Positions 6,659 through 13,981 of a DNA stretch of 35,361 nt are shown piece by piece (position 1 is the stretch's first letter; every line of letters begins with the position of its first letter). Location: contig CASBQB010000312.1 of NCBI GenBank assembly GCA_949127655.1, positions 1 to 35,361 of the forward strand. Reading direction: 5' to 3'. Under the pieces are notes generated by a model. It saw only the letters and a program-made list of their open reading frames with translations. It did not search any database and was not told the origin of the DNA. The stretch is from Chroococcales cyanobacterium PMM_0086. Its GTDB lineage: Bacteria > Cyanobacteriota > Cyanobacteriia > Cyanobacteriales > Microcystaceae. The position numbers and the translations under genes were made by a program.

Positions 6659-8476
6659 ATGAGTCTTTTGACATGGCCTGGTCGTCGCCGAGTTCGTAGC
6701 CGACAAAGCCCCTTAGAAAAAAATGCCGGCAAAAAACAACAGGCTATTTGGTTAGTCTTGGTCATAACCCCTTTTTTACCGGGATTAATCATAGTACGTC
6801 TAGCCTATCTGCAATTAGTAAAAGGTAACTATTATCAAGAAAGAGCAGAAGATAATCGTATTCGCATTGTCCCTAAAGCGCCTGTAAGAGGTACTTTATT
6901 TGATCGTCAAGGACGAGTACTGGCCACGACACGTCTATCTCATGTTGCCTCCATTTGGCCAAATGCTCAAAAAAAACCGACCTGGCCAAAAACATCCAAA
7001 CGTCTCTCGGAAATCTTAGGAATATCCCAGCAAGAACTAGCGCAAAAAGTTGCCCAGGGAGAAACTAACCCTTCAACTTTGATCCGCATCGCTAGGAACC
7101 TCACTCCTGCCCAAATAACAGCCTTAGAAGAGTACAAAAACGGTCTCTCAGGTGTAGAAGTAGATATTGACACTATTCGTTATTACCCGAATAAAGAAAT
7201 CGCCTCTCATGTTTTAGGCTATACAGGAGAGCTTGATGCAGAAGGCTTAAAACAGCGTAAGGTACAGGGATATCGCCCAGGGGATGTAGTCGGTAAAATG
7301 GGTGTAGAAGATGCCTTTGAACCTCTCTTGAGGGGAGAATGGGGAGGTCTTCAAATGGAGGTAAATGGGGCAGGAAAAGTTACTAAAATCCTTGGACAAA
7401 AACCGGCTAAACCAGGTAAAGATGTCACCTTAACTCTGGATCTAGCGGTTCAAAAGGCCGCAGAGAAAGCTTTAGGTAACTATAAAGGAGCTATTGTCGC
7501 CCTTGATCCCAAAGATGGTGCAATTCTAGCTATGGCGAGTAACCCTAATTACGATCCTAATGTCTTTTCACGTCCTATTACTAGCAAAACTTGGAAGTCA
7601 CTACAAAAAAGCGGTAATCCCTTTCTTAATCGCTCCTTAAGAGGCTTTCCACCTGCTTCAACCTTTAAAGTTGTCACCCAAACAGCAGGAATGCAGTCAG
7701 GTAAATACCCTCCAGGTACCATGTTAAGTACGTCAGCCTATCTCAATGTCGGTGGCACAAATTTTGGAGAATGGAATAAAGCGGGTTTTGGGGTAATTGG
7801 CTATATTACAGCTTTGTCTATGAGTAGTAATACTTTTCATGGACAAATTGGGCGCGGTGTTGGTGGTGAGACTTTAATTAAATGGGCACATCTCTATGGT
7901 TTTGGTCAAAAGACAGGTATTGAACTAGCTGATGAAGAGTCTAAAGGTTTAATTGCTGACGATGCTTGGAAAAAAAAGAACTATAAATTGAAGTGGACAG
8001 ATGGCGACTCAGTTAATATGTCCATCGGACAGGGTTTTGTGCAAGCGACCCCTCTACAAATTGCAGTCATGTTTGCTGTTCCTGCTAATGGGGGGTATCG
8101 GGTCACACCTCATCTGTTGAAAAATCAGCAAAAATTCCTCAAAGCGCGTAAGTCTCTTCATCTTAAACCCACAACCATCTCAACTCTTAGGCAGGGTTTA
8201 AGGGGGGTCGTTACTAATGGAACAGGTCGCGCACTTGATGTGCCCTATCTACCTCCTTTGGCTGGTAAGAGTGGCACTGCTGAAGCTCCTCCAGGCAAAA
8301 CTCATACTTGGTTTGGCGCTTTTGCTCCTTTTAATAAGCCAGAAATAGTCGTAGTTGCTTTTGCTGAACATTCTGGGGGTGGAGGTGGCAAAATAGCTGG
8401 ACCAATGGTGCGTCAGGTTCTAGAAGCTTATTTTCATAAGAAAAATCCTGAAACACAGAGAAAGCCGTCCAAGTAG
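6659..8476 (+). CDS. mrdA: Penicillin-binding protein 2 (elongation transpeptidase)
   Basis: A 605-residue class B PBP that cross-links peptidoglycan during elongation. A basic cytoplasmic start (PGRRRVRSRQ) precedes one membrane helix at about 28-53. The dimerisation domain follows, with APVRGTLFDRQGRVLATT near residue 74-91 and the PBP2 signature YRPGDVVGKMGVE near 205-217. The transpeptidase domain has all three motifs: S334-T-F-K337, S389-S-N391 and K537-S-G-T540. Length matches MrdA, and the PNKEIASHVLGYTGELDAEG region separates it from FtsI. It follows the rodZ-like gene by 61 bases on the same strand, consistent with an elongasome unit with RodA and MreB encoded elsewhere. Confidence 0.95.
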   Translation: MSLLTWPGRRRVRSRQSPLEKNAGKKQQAIWLVLVITPFLPGLIIVRLAYLQLVKGNYYQERAEDNRIRIVPKAPVRGTLFDRQGRVLATTRLSHVASIWPNAQKKPTWPKTSKRLSEILGISQQELAQKVAQGETNPSTLIRIARNLTPAQITALEEYKNGLSGVEVDIDTIRYYPNKEIASHVLGYTGELDAEGLKQRKVQGYRPGDVVGKMGVEDAFEPLLRGEWGGLQMEVNGAGKVTKILGQKPAKPGKDVTLTLDLAVQKAAEKALGNYKGAIVALDPKDGAILAMASNPNYDPNVFSRPITSKTWKSLQKSGNPFLNRSLRGFPPASTFKVVTQTAGMQSGKYPPGTMLSTSAYLNVGGTNFGEWNKAGFGVIGYITALSMSSNTFHGQIGRGVGGETLIKWAHLYGFGQKTGIELADEESKGLIADDAWKKKNYKLKWTDGDSVNMSIGQGFVQATPLQIAVMFAVPANGGYRVTPHLLKNQQKFLKARKSLHLKPTTISTLRQGLRGVVTNGTGRALDVPYLPPLAGKSGTAEAPPGKTHTWFGAFAPFNKPEIVVVAFAEHSGGGGGKIAGPMVRQVLEAYFHKKNPETQRKPSK

Positions 8477-8498
8477 TCGATAGCATATAATAAGTGTG

Positions 8499-8584
8499 AT
8501 AACTTAGGGAAGCAAATATGATTTTTAGCCAAATCTACCTTATTTATTAATTCATAAGTTATACTTTCTTCCTTTGGCTAAAAA
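8499..8584. repeat. Interlocked inverted repeats downstream of mrdA
   Basis: A perfect 12-base inverted repeat, TTTTTAGCCAAA (8522-8533) and TTTGGCTAAAAA (8573-8584), is crossed by an 8-base pair, ATAACTTA (8499-8506) and TAAGTTAT (8555-8562). The order is A-B-A'-B'. The right arm of the larger repeat overlaps the left terminal repeat of the adjacent insertion-sequence remnant. It may also end mrdA transcription, but no T-run follows either arm. Confidence 0.6.
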
Positions 8585-8606
8585 ATGACATTTTCTGATT
8601 CACCTA

Positions 8607-9059
8607 TTACTGAAGCAATATAGCGGTTTCTGGACGTACTACTATTAATTTATCTTCAGTTAACTGTTCCAGAATTTCCTCAATATTTTCTTCAGACTTT
8701 TTTACTTGTTCTAAGAGACTTGCAGTTACGCCTTCCCTCAAGATATTTTGCCAATAGTTAAATATATTATGTGCTGCAGATTCGCTCACTTGAAATAATA
8801 AACCTAATAATTGAAACGATAGATGATGTCTAAGATATATTAGAGTTAAAACTATCTGTTCTTCTACAGATAGTTTAGGTAATCTTCCTCCACCATTTGC
8901 TATTAATCTAGGAGTTTTTTTATACTTTTCTTCTTCTTGTTTGTTATGTAGAAATTTTGCTTGTTCTATTAATTGCTCTAGCTACTCAAAACTAATTCCT
9001 AATAATCTTTTTGTCTCTTTTTGGTGCTTACGAATATATTCCCAAGTATAAACACACCC
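8607..9059 (-). pseudogene. Transposase N-terminal fragment (HTH_Tnp_4 / IS5-like), with nonsense codon
   Basis: Read in one frame from 9059 down, the sequence encodes VYTWEYIRKHQKE, RLLGISFE, a TAG at 8984-8982, then LEQLIEQAKFLHNKQEEE, GGGRLPKLSVEEQIVLTLIY, LRHHLSFQLLG, VSESAAHNIFNYW and ASLLEQVKKSEENIEEI. The LSVEEQ...LRHHLSFQLLG...VSESAAHNIF pattern is that of helix-turn-helix N termini of cyanobacterial IS5-related DDE transposases. The TAG stands where a Gln codon (CAG) would be expected, so one C-to-T change explains it; no frameshift is needed. The reading frame stops at 8607 after about 147 codons, before any DDE motif. It is clearly a dead copy. Confidence 0.8.
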
Positions 9060-9066
9060 TATGGGC

Positions 9067-9118
9067 GTTGACTTTAGACCCTACGGGCAGACCTTTAGTC
9101 AACAGCCCGTAGGGTCTA
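9067..9118. repeat. Interlocked inverted repeats with perfect 14-base arms
   Basis: TAGACCCTACGGGC (9075-9088) and GCCCGTAGGGTCTA (9105-9118) are a perfect 14-base pair with a 16-base loop. A second pair, GTTGACT (9067-9073) and AGTCAAC (9097-9103), crosses it, giving an A-B-A'-B' order able to form a pseudoknot in RNA. It is much more GC-rich than its surroundings. The core ACCCTACGGGC recurs at 12161-12171 beside the tnpB remnant. Confidence 0.75.
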
Positions 9119-9177
9119 CCTCTACATTTATAATCCTAAAGATTAGATTTTATTTTCTAATTATTTCATTTTTTACC

Positions 9178-9675
9178 ATTTTATCTTATTATGGAGATAT
9201 CTAATGGAATTGCTTAAGCTTTAGGGAATAGCTCAAAAACTCTAAAGATGATTGTTACTACTCCTCTACTTAAAGTGGTAATACCAATAAAGAGAACTCC
9301 CGTTATCTTGTCTCTTTTCATGTCTCAAAATGCCATTCTCAAAAGGTTTAAGGAGTAATGAGACAGAATATGCAAAAATCTATCGTTTAGGAACTACAAA
9401 ACGCTTAATCACTCTACTGAAAATGGTTTTAGCAAGAGCTGCTAAGCTAAATACTCTAATATATTTGGGCAGTTATTAGTACTTTGACTATTCAAGTTTT
9501 GAAACTTGTAATCCTTACGGAGTAAGGCTTTAAAGGTCATTTTGCACTATTTTACACGTATCTCGGCTTAACCACATTAAGTCCTGTTGCATTTTCCTGC
9601 ACCTTTTTAGGAAGTAAACTTCTTTTTCCTCTCAAGGAGATTTTAGGCTAATGTACATTTTTACCATCTCCACTC
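9178..9675. other. Intergenic stretch without an established gene
   Basis: About 500 bases between the insertion-sequence remnant and the oxidoreductase stop codon. Two small hairpins lie together: CAAGTTT/AAACTTG (9493-9508) and CCTTAC/GTAAGG with a 3-base loop (9513-9527). They are 150-180 bases past the oxidoreductase stop and could act as its terminator, although no T-tract is present. One short open frame is listed separately. No tRNA-like or riboswitch-like structure was seen. Confidence 0.5.
9330..9479 (+). CDS. Possible small ORF of unknown function
   Basis: A 49-residue frame starting MPFSKGLRSNETEYAK and continuing YRLGTTKRLITLLKMVLARA to LNTLIYLGSY. It is basic and could form an amphipathic helix. 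I recognise no family. There is no Shine-Dalgarno sequence, and the frame could be the remnant of a larger lost gene or chance. It is listed because the codon use looks protein-like in a stretch with no other gene. Confidence 0.2.
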   Translation: MPFSKGLRSNETEYAKIYRLGTTKRLITLLKMVLARAAKLNTLIYLGSY

Positions 9676-11943
9676 TTAATCGTATGACTCTTTATACACT
9701 ACTACTGGAACCCTTTTGTAAGCTGGCGTACCAGAGCGCGTTTCCGTTCTTGCTTTAAAAATAACATTCACTTCTGGATAAAACATCAAGGCAGCACCTT
9801 CCCGAACAGCACCGTAAATCACTTCTACATTGTCTAATTTGTCTGTATCACCTTTGACTGTAACTCGCTCATGTTCCACTAACCCAATCTTTTCTGCATC
9901 CATACGATTGATTAAAATACAATGACGATGGGGCATTCCTCGGTACTTATCACCAATTTTGTAAACCACTGTATTGTGTTGAGAATAGCTACGTCCAGTC
10001 ATTAATGCCAGTACGAGACTGTTTACCCGTTCATCAATGTTAAAGTCTTTGGCTTGAGGTAAAGTAAGAGTCGGCAGTGGCGTAGTAAACATTTTTGCCT
10101 TCCCTGAAGGCGTTTTGAAGGGGGGTTCGGTGACGATGCGCCCAGAGATGGTAAACTCTTCTTTCGTAATATCAATATCCGCGATTTTTTCATACCCAGG
10201 AATTGTCCTAGCAATCAATTGCCGCACGTAGCGAGTATCTTGTAACTTGCGCCAATCGACTGGATATTCATCCAGCAAGCGATGTGCCAGTTCGGTTAGA
10301 AATTCAACTTCTGAAATTACATCTGCATTTTTCGGGAGGTGAGTTTTGCCTTCATCATTGAGGCGCACAAAGTTGTTACCTGATTCTACGGTAGTTTTGT
10401 GGGGGTTTTCAAATCGGTTGAGCACTGGAATGATGATTGTATTTGTTTTTGCTAATCCGTTAAAGTGCCCAATATTAGGTTTAGTAGCAAGATAGATGAT
10501 AGTGTCAATGTTGCCTAGTGCCAGTTTTGCCTGTGCCGAGTCGGGATTAGCACCATAGAGATTTCCCCCTACACATATTAAACTATCAACTTTGCCAGCT
10601 TCGGCAGCTTCGATTAGGTCGCGAGTGTGATAACCCTTGGGTAGATTCAAAGAACGCCCCAACAACTGCTCCAATGCTTGTTTTATCTCTTCTTTAAGCT
10701 TGACTGTTACACCCATTGAACCAAAGCCCTGCACGTTGGAATGTCCCCGTATAGGCATGATTCCAGCTCCCATGGAGGCAATCTGTCCACTAATTAACGC
10801 TGTATTGGCGATGCTGTAAACATTATCAACACCATTTGTATGTTGCGTAATTCCCATTGCCCAAGCAAAGACTACACCTTTTGATGTACCAATAATACTT
10901 GCTGCTGTTTCAATTTCTGCTTTAGACACGCCACAAGTACTCGTGATGGTTTCCCAAGAGAGCGAGTGAGCCTGTTTCAATACGTCTTCCCACCCTTCTG
11001 TGTGCGCTTGCAAGAATGCCTGAGCAATTTGCCCCTGTTCAATTAACGCTTTTTGAATGCCAACAAACAGCGCCACATCACTACCAGGAATTGGTTGAAG
11101 ATAGAGCGAAGCAATGTCAGAACCTGGAATAAGAGATTTAATCGGGAATGCTGGAGAGCCAAACTTAACCAAGCCAATTTCCATCACAGGATTTATCACA
11201 ATCACTTTGCCACCCCTCTCTCGCAGTTTGATCAACTCATTCATCAAACGCGGATGATTGTAAGGGGAATTTGCCCCTGCTAATACCAGACAATCTGCCT
11301 GCTTTAAGCTTTCCAGACTGACTATCGAGGTATTTGTACCAAACATCTCTTTGAGGGCGCTTGTTGAAGGAGCGTGACAGAGATCCGAACAATCTGCTAA
11401 ATTATTAGAACCGAGGGTTCGCAGTAGTAATTGCAATAAAAAGGCTGCTTCATTGGAACCACGCCCAGAACTGTATGAGGCAACTCGTTCGGGTGGTTTT
11501 TCAAAAGCAGCCTTTGCTATGGTATAAATTTCATCCCAATTCAGGCGTTCATAATAGTCACTACCTGCCCGTCGAATCATTGGAAAGCTGAGCCGTCCTA
11601 AGCGATCTGCTTCTCTTGAAGACAACTTTTGTAGCTCGGCAATTGTGTGTGAATCAAAGAATTGAGCTGGAACAGGAGGTTTTATTTCGGCTGAAATTGC
11701 CTCTACACTTTTCATACAGCGTTGCAATTTCTCGCCTACTTCATTGGTGAATCCACCTTTTTGTCCACCTGTACCCCAAGCACAGGACAGGCAAGCACTA
11801 TGATGAAACAATGTTTTCCAGAGCTTTGGTCCCAATGGCGATAAAGTTTGCTCTGCCCAATATTCAATTACAGGCAAACCTCCGCCAATTTCTGGAGTCT
11901 CTTCATTAGTTTCGTGGAAGGGTGGTTGTGAGTTGGTATCCAT
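9676..11943 (-). CDS. FdhF/YdeP family molybdopterin oxidoreductase
   Basis: A 755-residue cytosolic protein of the DMSO-reductase superfamily matching the FdhF/YdeP group (TIGR01701-like). Its N terminus has C51-L-S-C54 and a third Cys at 76, possibly a reduced or unusual Fe-S site, because formate dehydrogenases need four Cys. Next come ASYSSGRGSNEAAFLLQLL (156-174) and NLADCSDLCHAPST, where Cys189 aligns with the selenocysteine/Cys metal ligand of formate dehydrogenase H. GMGITQH-like AMGITQHTNGVDN, RGHSNVQGFGSMGVT, CVGGNLYGANPD and a C-terminal dinucleotide-binding domain (TGRSYSQHNTVVYKIGDKYR) complete it. E. coli YdeP (759) is linked to acid resistance and no firm substrate is known, so calling it a formate dehydrogenase would overreach. 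No partner subunit, accessory fdhD or cofactor gene is nearby; mobile-element debris lies on both sides, suggesting acquisition or rearrangement. Confidence 0.88.
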   Translation of the reverse strand: MDTNSQPPFHETNEETPEIGGGLPVIEYWAEQTLSPLGPKLWKTLFHHSACLSCAWGTGGQKGGFTNEVGEKLQRCMKSVEAISAEIKPPVPAQFFDSHTIAELQKLSSREADRLGRLSFPMIRRAGSDYYERLNWDEIYTIAKAAFEKPPERVASYSSGRGSNEAAFLLQLLLRTLGSNNLADCSDLCHAPSTSALKEMFGTNTSIVSLESLKQADCLVLAGANSPYNHPRLMNELIKLRERGGKVIVINPVMEIGLVKFGSPAFPIKSLIPGSDIASLYLQPIPGSDVALFVGIQKALIEQGQIAQAFLQAHTEGWEDVLKQAHSLSWETITSTCGVSKAEIETAASIIGTSKGVVFAWAMGITQHTNGVDNVYSIANTALISGQIASMGAGIMPIRGHSNVQGFGSMGVTVKLKEEIKQALEQLLGRSLNLPKGYHTRDLIEAAEAGKVDSLICVGGNLYGANPDSAQAKLALGNIDTIIYLATKPNIGHFNGLAKTNTIIIPVLNRFENPHKTTVESGNNFVRLNDEGKTHLPKNADVISEVEFLTELAHRLLDEYPVDWRKLQDTRYVRQLIARTIPGYEKIADIDITKEEFTISGRIVTEPPFKTPSGKAKMFTTPLPTLTLPQAKDFNIDERVNSLVLALMTGRSYSQHNTVVYKIGDKYRGMPHRHCILINRMDAEKIGLVEHERVTVKGDTDKLDNVEVIYGAVREGAALMFYPEVNVIFKARTETRSGTPAYKRVPVVVYKESYD

Positions 11944-12127
11944 CTAGTTACGGCTACAAACTGGTTTGTCTTAATATAATATCAAATTAAAATTAAAAGA
12001 TAATAAATAGAGGTTAACTAAATAACGAAATTCCTTACTAAACTTATCTAAAGTTAACTAAAATCAACAAGTTGACCAGATAGTAGACAAATAACTCTAA
12101 AAGACTATGTACTAAAAGCAGGTCCGT

Positions 12128-12180
12128 AGGCGAAGCCGCCCAAAGGGTAAGAAATTACTGACCCTACGGGCGGCTACGCC
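12128..12180. repeat. GC-rich stem-loop upstream of the tnpB remnant
   Basis: GGCGAAGCCGCCC (12129-12141) pairs with GGGCGGCTACGCC (12168-12180) with one mismatch. AGGGT (12144-12148) and ACCCT (12161-12165) can extend pairing inside. The sequence is of the GTAGGCGAAGCC type that recurs in cyanobacterial intergenic repeats. It shares ACCCTACGGGC with the structure at 9067-9118, linking both edges of the oxidoreductase gene. Confidence 0.6.
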
Positions 12181-12181
12181 C

Positions 12182-12385
12182 ACAGAAAGGGTGCATAACT
12201 GTCCTGAATGTGGATACAAAACTAATAGAGATGTAGCCGCAGCACAAGTAATAAGAAATAAAGGAATTTCCGCCCAGGGGCACCCGGTCGAAACAAAACA
12301 AAATGTCTCAGGAGACGGTCTGACGGGGGTTAGTAGCGATGCTAGTCTAGTTAAGAGTCGTAGAGTGAGAAATCTTCGCGGGTGA
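12182..12385 (+). pseudogene. tnpB: TnpB (IS200/IS605) C-terminal remnant
   Basis: About 67 codons matching the end of TnpB. The second half of the zinc ribbon (C-P-E-C in HNCPECGYKTNRD) is followed directly by the third RuvC catalytic Asp in NRDVAAAQVIRNKGI, then a variable tail ending VKSRRVRNLRG. The N-terminal 300 or so residues, including the other RuvC residues and the first CxxC, are missing. The sequence upstream is the GC-rich stem-loop, not TnpB coding. TnpB is the RNA-guided nuclease of IS200/IS605 elements; this fragment cannot be active by itself. Confidence 0.82.
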
Positions 12386-12398
12386 CTCCCAAGAGAAT

Positions 12399-12417
12399 CC
12401 CCCGATTTATCGGTGGG
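12399..12417 (+). mobile_element. IS200/IS605 right-end hairpin
   Basis: CCCCCGAT and ATCGGTGGG form an imperfect hairpin with a TT loop, 13 bases after the tnpB stop, followed by AGTATGTCAA. The arrangement of tnpB stop, CCCC...GGGG hairpin and then TGTCAA is typical of cyanobacterial IS200/IS605 right ends. The element end is probably near 12426. No matching left end or tnpA was found upstream. Confidence 0.62.
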
Positions 12418-12473
12418 AGTATGTCAATTTAGCTTAGCTTCCACTTATCTCAGGAGGCAGAAGGTCATCTACC

Positions 12474-12497
12474 CCCTAAAGACTTTCATCTTCAGGG
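12474..12497 (-). terminator. Possible hairpin terminator for the aminotransferase gene
   Basis: CCCTAAAGA (12474-12482) and TCTTCAGGG (12489-12497) pair with one mismatch around a 6-base loop, 9 bases beyond the minus-strand stop at 12506. There is no clear T-tract, so it may be a transcript-end stabiliser or a leftover mobile-element hairpin. Confidence 0.4.
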
Positions 12498-12505
12498 AGT
12501 TATTA

Positions 12506-13678
12506 TTACTGATAGCGTAAACCGATTTCTTTCATGCGTTCAATAGCTTGATACATCTTTTCTTCAGGAACAGTTAAAGCCATGCGGAAAAAGCCTTCTC
12601 CAGCAGCACCATAACCATTACCAGGAGGAACAAGAATACCACACTTTTCTAAGAGGAAGGTGACAAACTCAGTTGAGGTATAACCAGGAGGTACAGGTGC
12701 CCAAACATAAAGAGTAGCTTTAGGAACATCTATTGGCCAACCCAGAGATTTTAAGCCCTCAACTAGAATATTTCTACGACGACCATAGACAGTCATTACC
12801 GCCTGTAATTGAGCTTCAGTAGTTTGAAATCCAGCCATAGCAGCCCTTTGGATAGCCTTAAAGACACCAGAATCTACATTAGTTTTAACCTGTCCTAATC
12901 CCTTAATTCCGATAGGGTTACCCGCTACAAAACCAACACGCCAGCCGGTCATATTGTAGGATTTAGAAAGACTATGAAACTCAATAGCTATATCTTTAGC
13001 CCCAGGTACTTCTAGAACACTAGGCGGCTTATAGCCATCATAGGCCATCTCTGAATAAGCGTGATCATGACAGAGCAAGATTTGATACTTCTTACAGAAA
13101 TTGACCATTTTCTCAAAATCTTCTAAAGTTGCTATTCCACCAGTTGGGTTATTGGGATAGTTGATCCAAAATAATTTAGCTTTTTGGGCAACTTCTTCGG
13201 GAATAGCATCTAAATCAGGTAAAAACCCATTTTTAGCTAGTAGAGGCATTGTATAGGGTTCTCCACCAGCAAAAATAGTTGAGGTACGATAAACAGGATA
13301 ACCTGGATCGCTAATCAGGGTATAGTCTCCTGGTTCCACAAAGGCTAAAAAGGTGTTATGTATAGCTTCTTTAGAACCTATTGAAGAAACTATCTCAGTA
13401 TTGGGGTCAAGTCCTTTAACCTTAAAACGGCGTTCCATCCACTCTGCTGCAGCTTGACGGTAGGAGATGGTTCCTTGATAGGGGGGATAGTTATGAGTCG
13501 AGGGATCATCAATTGCTTGGTGCATCGCCTCTACAATGTGACTAGGTGTTGGTTGATCTGGATCGCCTACACCCATGTTGATGATATCAACCCCTTTGGC
13601 AACTAATTCATCTCTCTTACGGTCTAATTCAGCAAATAAATAAGGGGGGATCTTCTCTAGGCGTTTAGCAAGTTGCAT
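12506..13678 (-). CDS. LL-diaminopimelate-type aminotransferase (class I/II, PLP)
   Basis: A 390-residue fold-type I aminotransferase. It begins MQLAKRLEKIPPYLFAELDR and includes the substrate/cofactor segment NMGVGDPDQPTP (34-45), NYPNNPTGG (173-181), HDHAYSEMAYDG (204-215), the Schiff-base Lys239 in HSLSKSYNMTGWRVGF, and the C-terminal PPGNGYGAAGEGFFRMALTV with the carboxylate-binding Arg. The pattern matches the group annotated as LL-diaminopimelate aminotransferase of the TIGR03540 kind. Cyanobacteria usually carry a different, plant-like DapL for lysine synthesis, so this copy may act mainly as an aspartate or other amino-acid transaminase. For that reason I give no symbol. It is intact and lies alone on its strand after the mobile-element remnants. 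Confidence 0.88.
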   Translation of the reverse strand: MQLAKRLEKIPPYLFAELDRKRDELVAKGVDIINMGVGDPDQPTPSHIVEAMHQAIDDPSTHNYPPYQGTISYRQAAAEWMERRFKVKGLDPNTEIVSSIGSKEAIHNTFLAFVEPGDYTLISDPGYPVYRTSTIFAGGEPYTMPLLAKNGFLPDLDAIPEEVAQKAKLFWINYPNNPTGGIATLEDFEKMVNFCKKYQILLCHDHAYSEMAYDGYKPPSVLEVPGAKDIAIEFHSLSKSYNMTGWRVGFVAGNPIGIKGLGQVKTNVDSGVFKAIQRAAMAGFQTTEAQLQAVMTVYGRRRNILVEGLKSLGWPIDVPKATLYVWAPVPPGYTSTEFVTFLLEKCGILVPPGNGYGAAGEGFFRMALTVPEEKMYQAIERMKEIGLRYQ

Positions 13679-13913
13679 GAGGATTTAACTACGACTCATT
13701 TTGTGTATACCAATATCCCACTTTACCAAACTCTGTGCTTAGCACCAAAATTTATCCAGATAGTAACTTTCTTTACCTTATTTCTACAAACAATTCCGCT
13801 ATTATTGAAAATTATTATTTCAGGGAAGTATTTAAGTAGTTTAAAAGTACCTTTACAAAGGTCAGTGATTACTTTATCTTAGAGAGCAAGCTAGTAATTT
13901 TCAGAAAACTCGG

Positions 13914-13919
13914 TATAAT
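13914..13919 (+). promoter_or_regulatory. Candidate -10 element for the STAS gene
   Basis: A perfect TATAAT at 13914-13919 lies 62 bases before the preferred STAS start at 13982. No good -35 is present at 16-18 bases, so activator dependence or another sigma factor is possible. A transcript from here would begin near 13926, leaving a leader of about 55 bases. Confidence 0.4.
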
Positions 13920-13981
13920 CACTCTTGTCTCTATTTCAATTCCCAATCAGGATCAATCTTAAAAAAGTGAGGAGAGAAAGT

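Larger units (their letters stand above)
8576..9177 (-). mobile_element. Internally deleted DDE insertion sequence remnant
   Basis: A segment of about 600 bases is bounded by imperfect terminal inverted repeats, GGCTAAAAAATGA at 8576-8588 and TCATTTTTTACC at 9166-9177 (12 of 13 positions match, with one gap). It holds the N-terminal part of a transposase on the minus strand and no DDE catalytic domain. No target-site duplication is evident. The boundaries are my reading of the repeats and are less certain than the coding remnant. Confidence 0.5.

Noticed and set aside
13673-13882. 69-codon plus-strand frame between the aminotransferase and STAS genes
   Set aside because: Low-complexity hydrophobic sequence in AT-rich DNA, beginning inside the opposite-strand gene, with no ribosome site.
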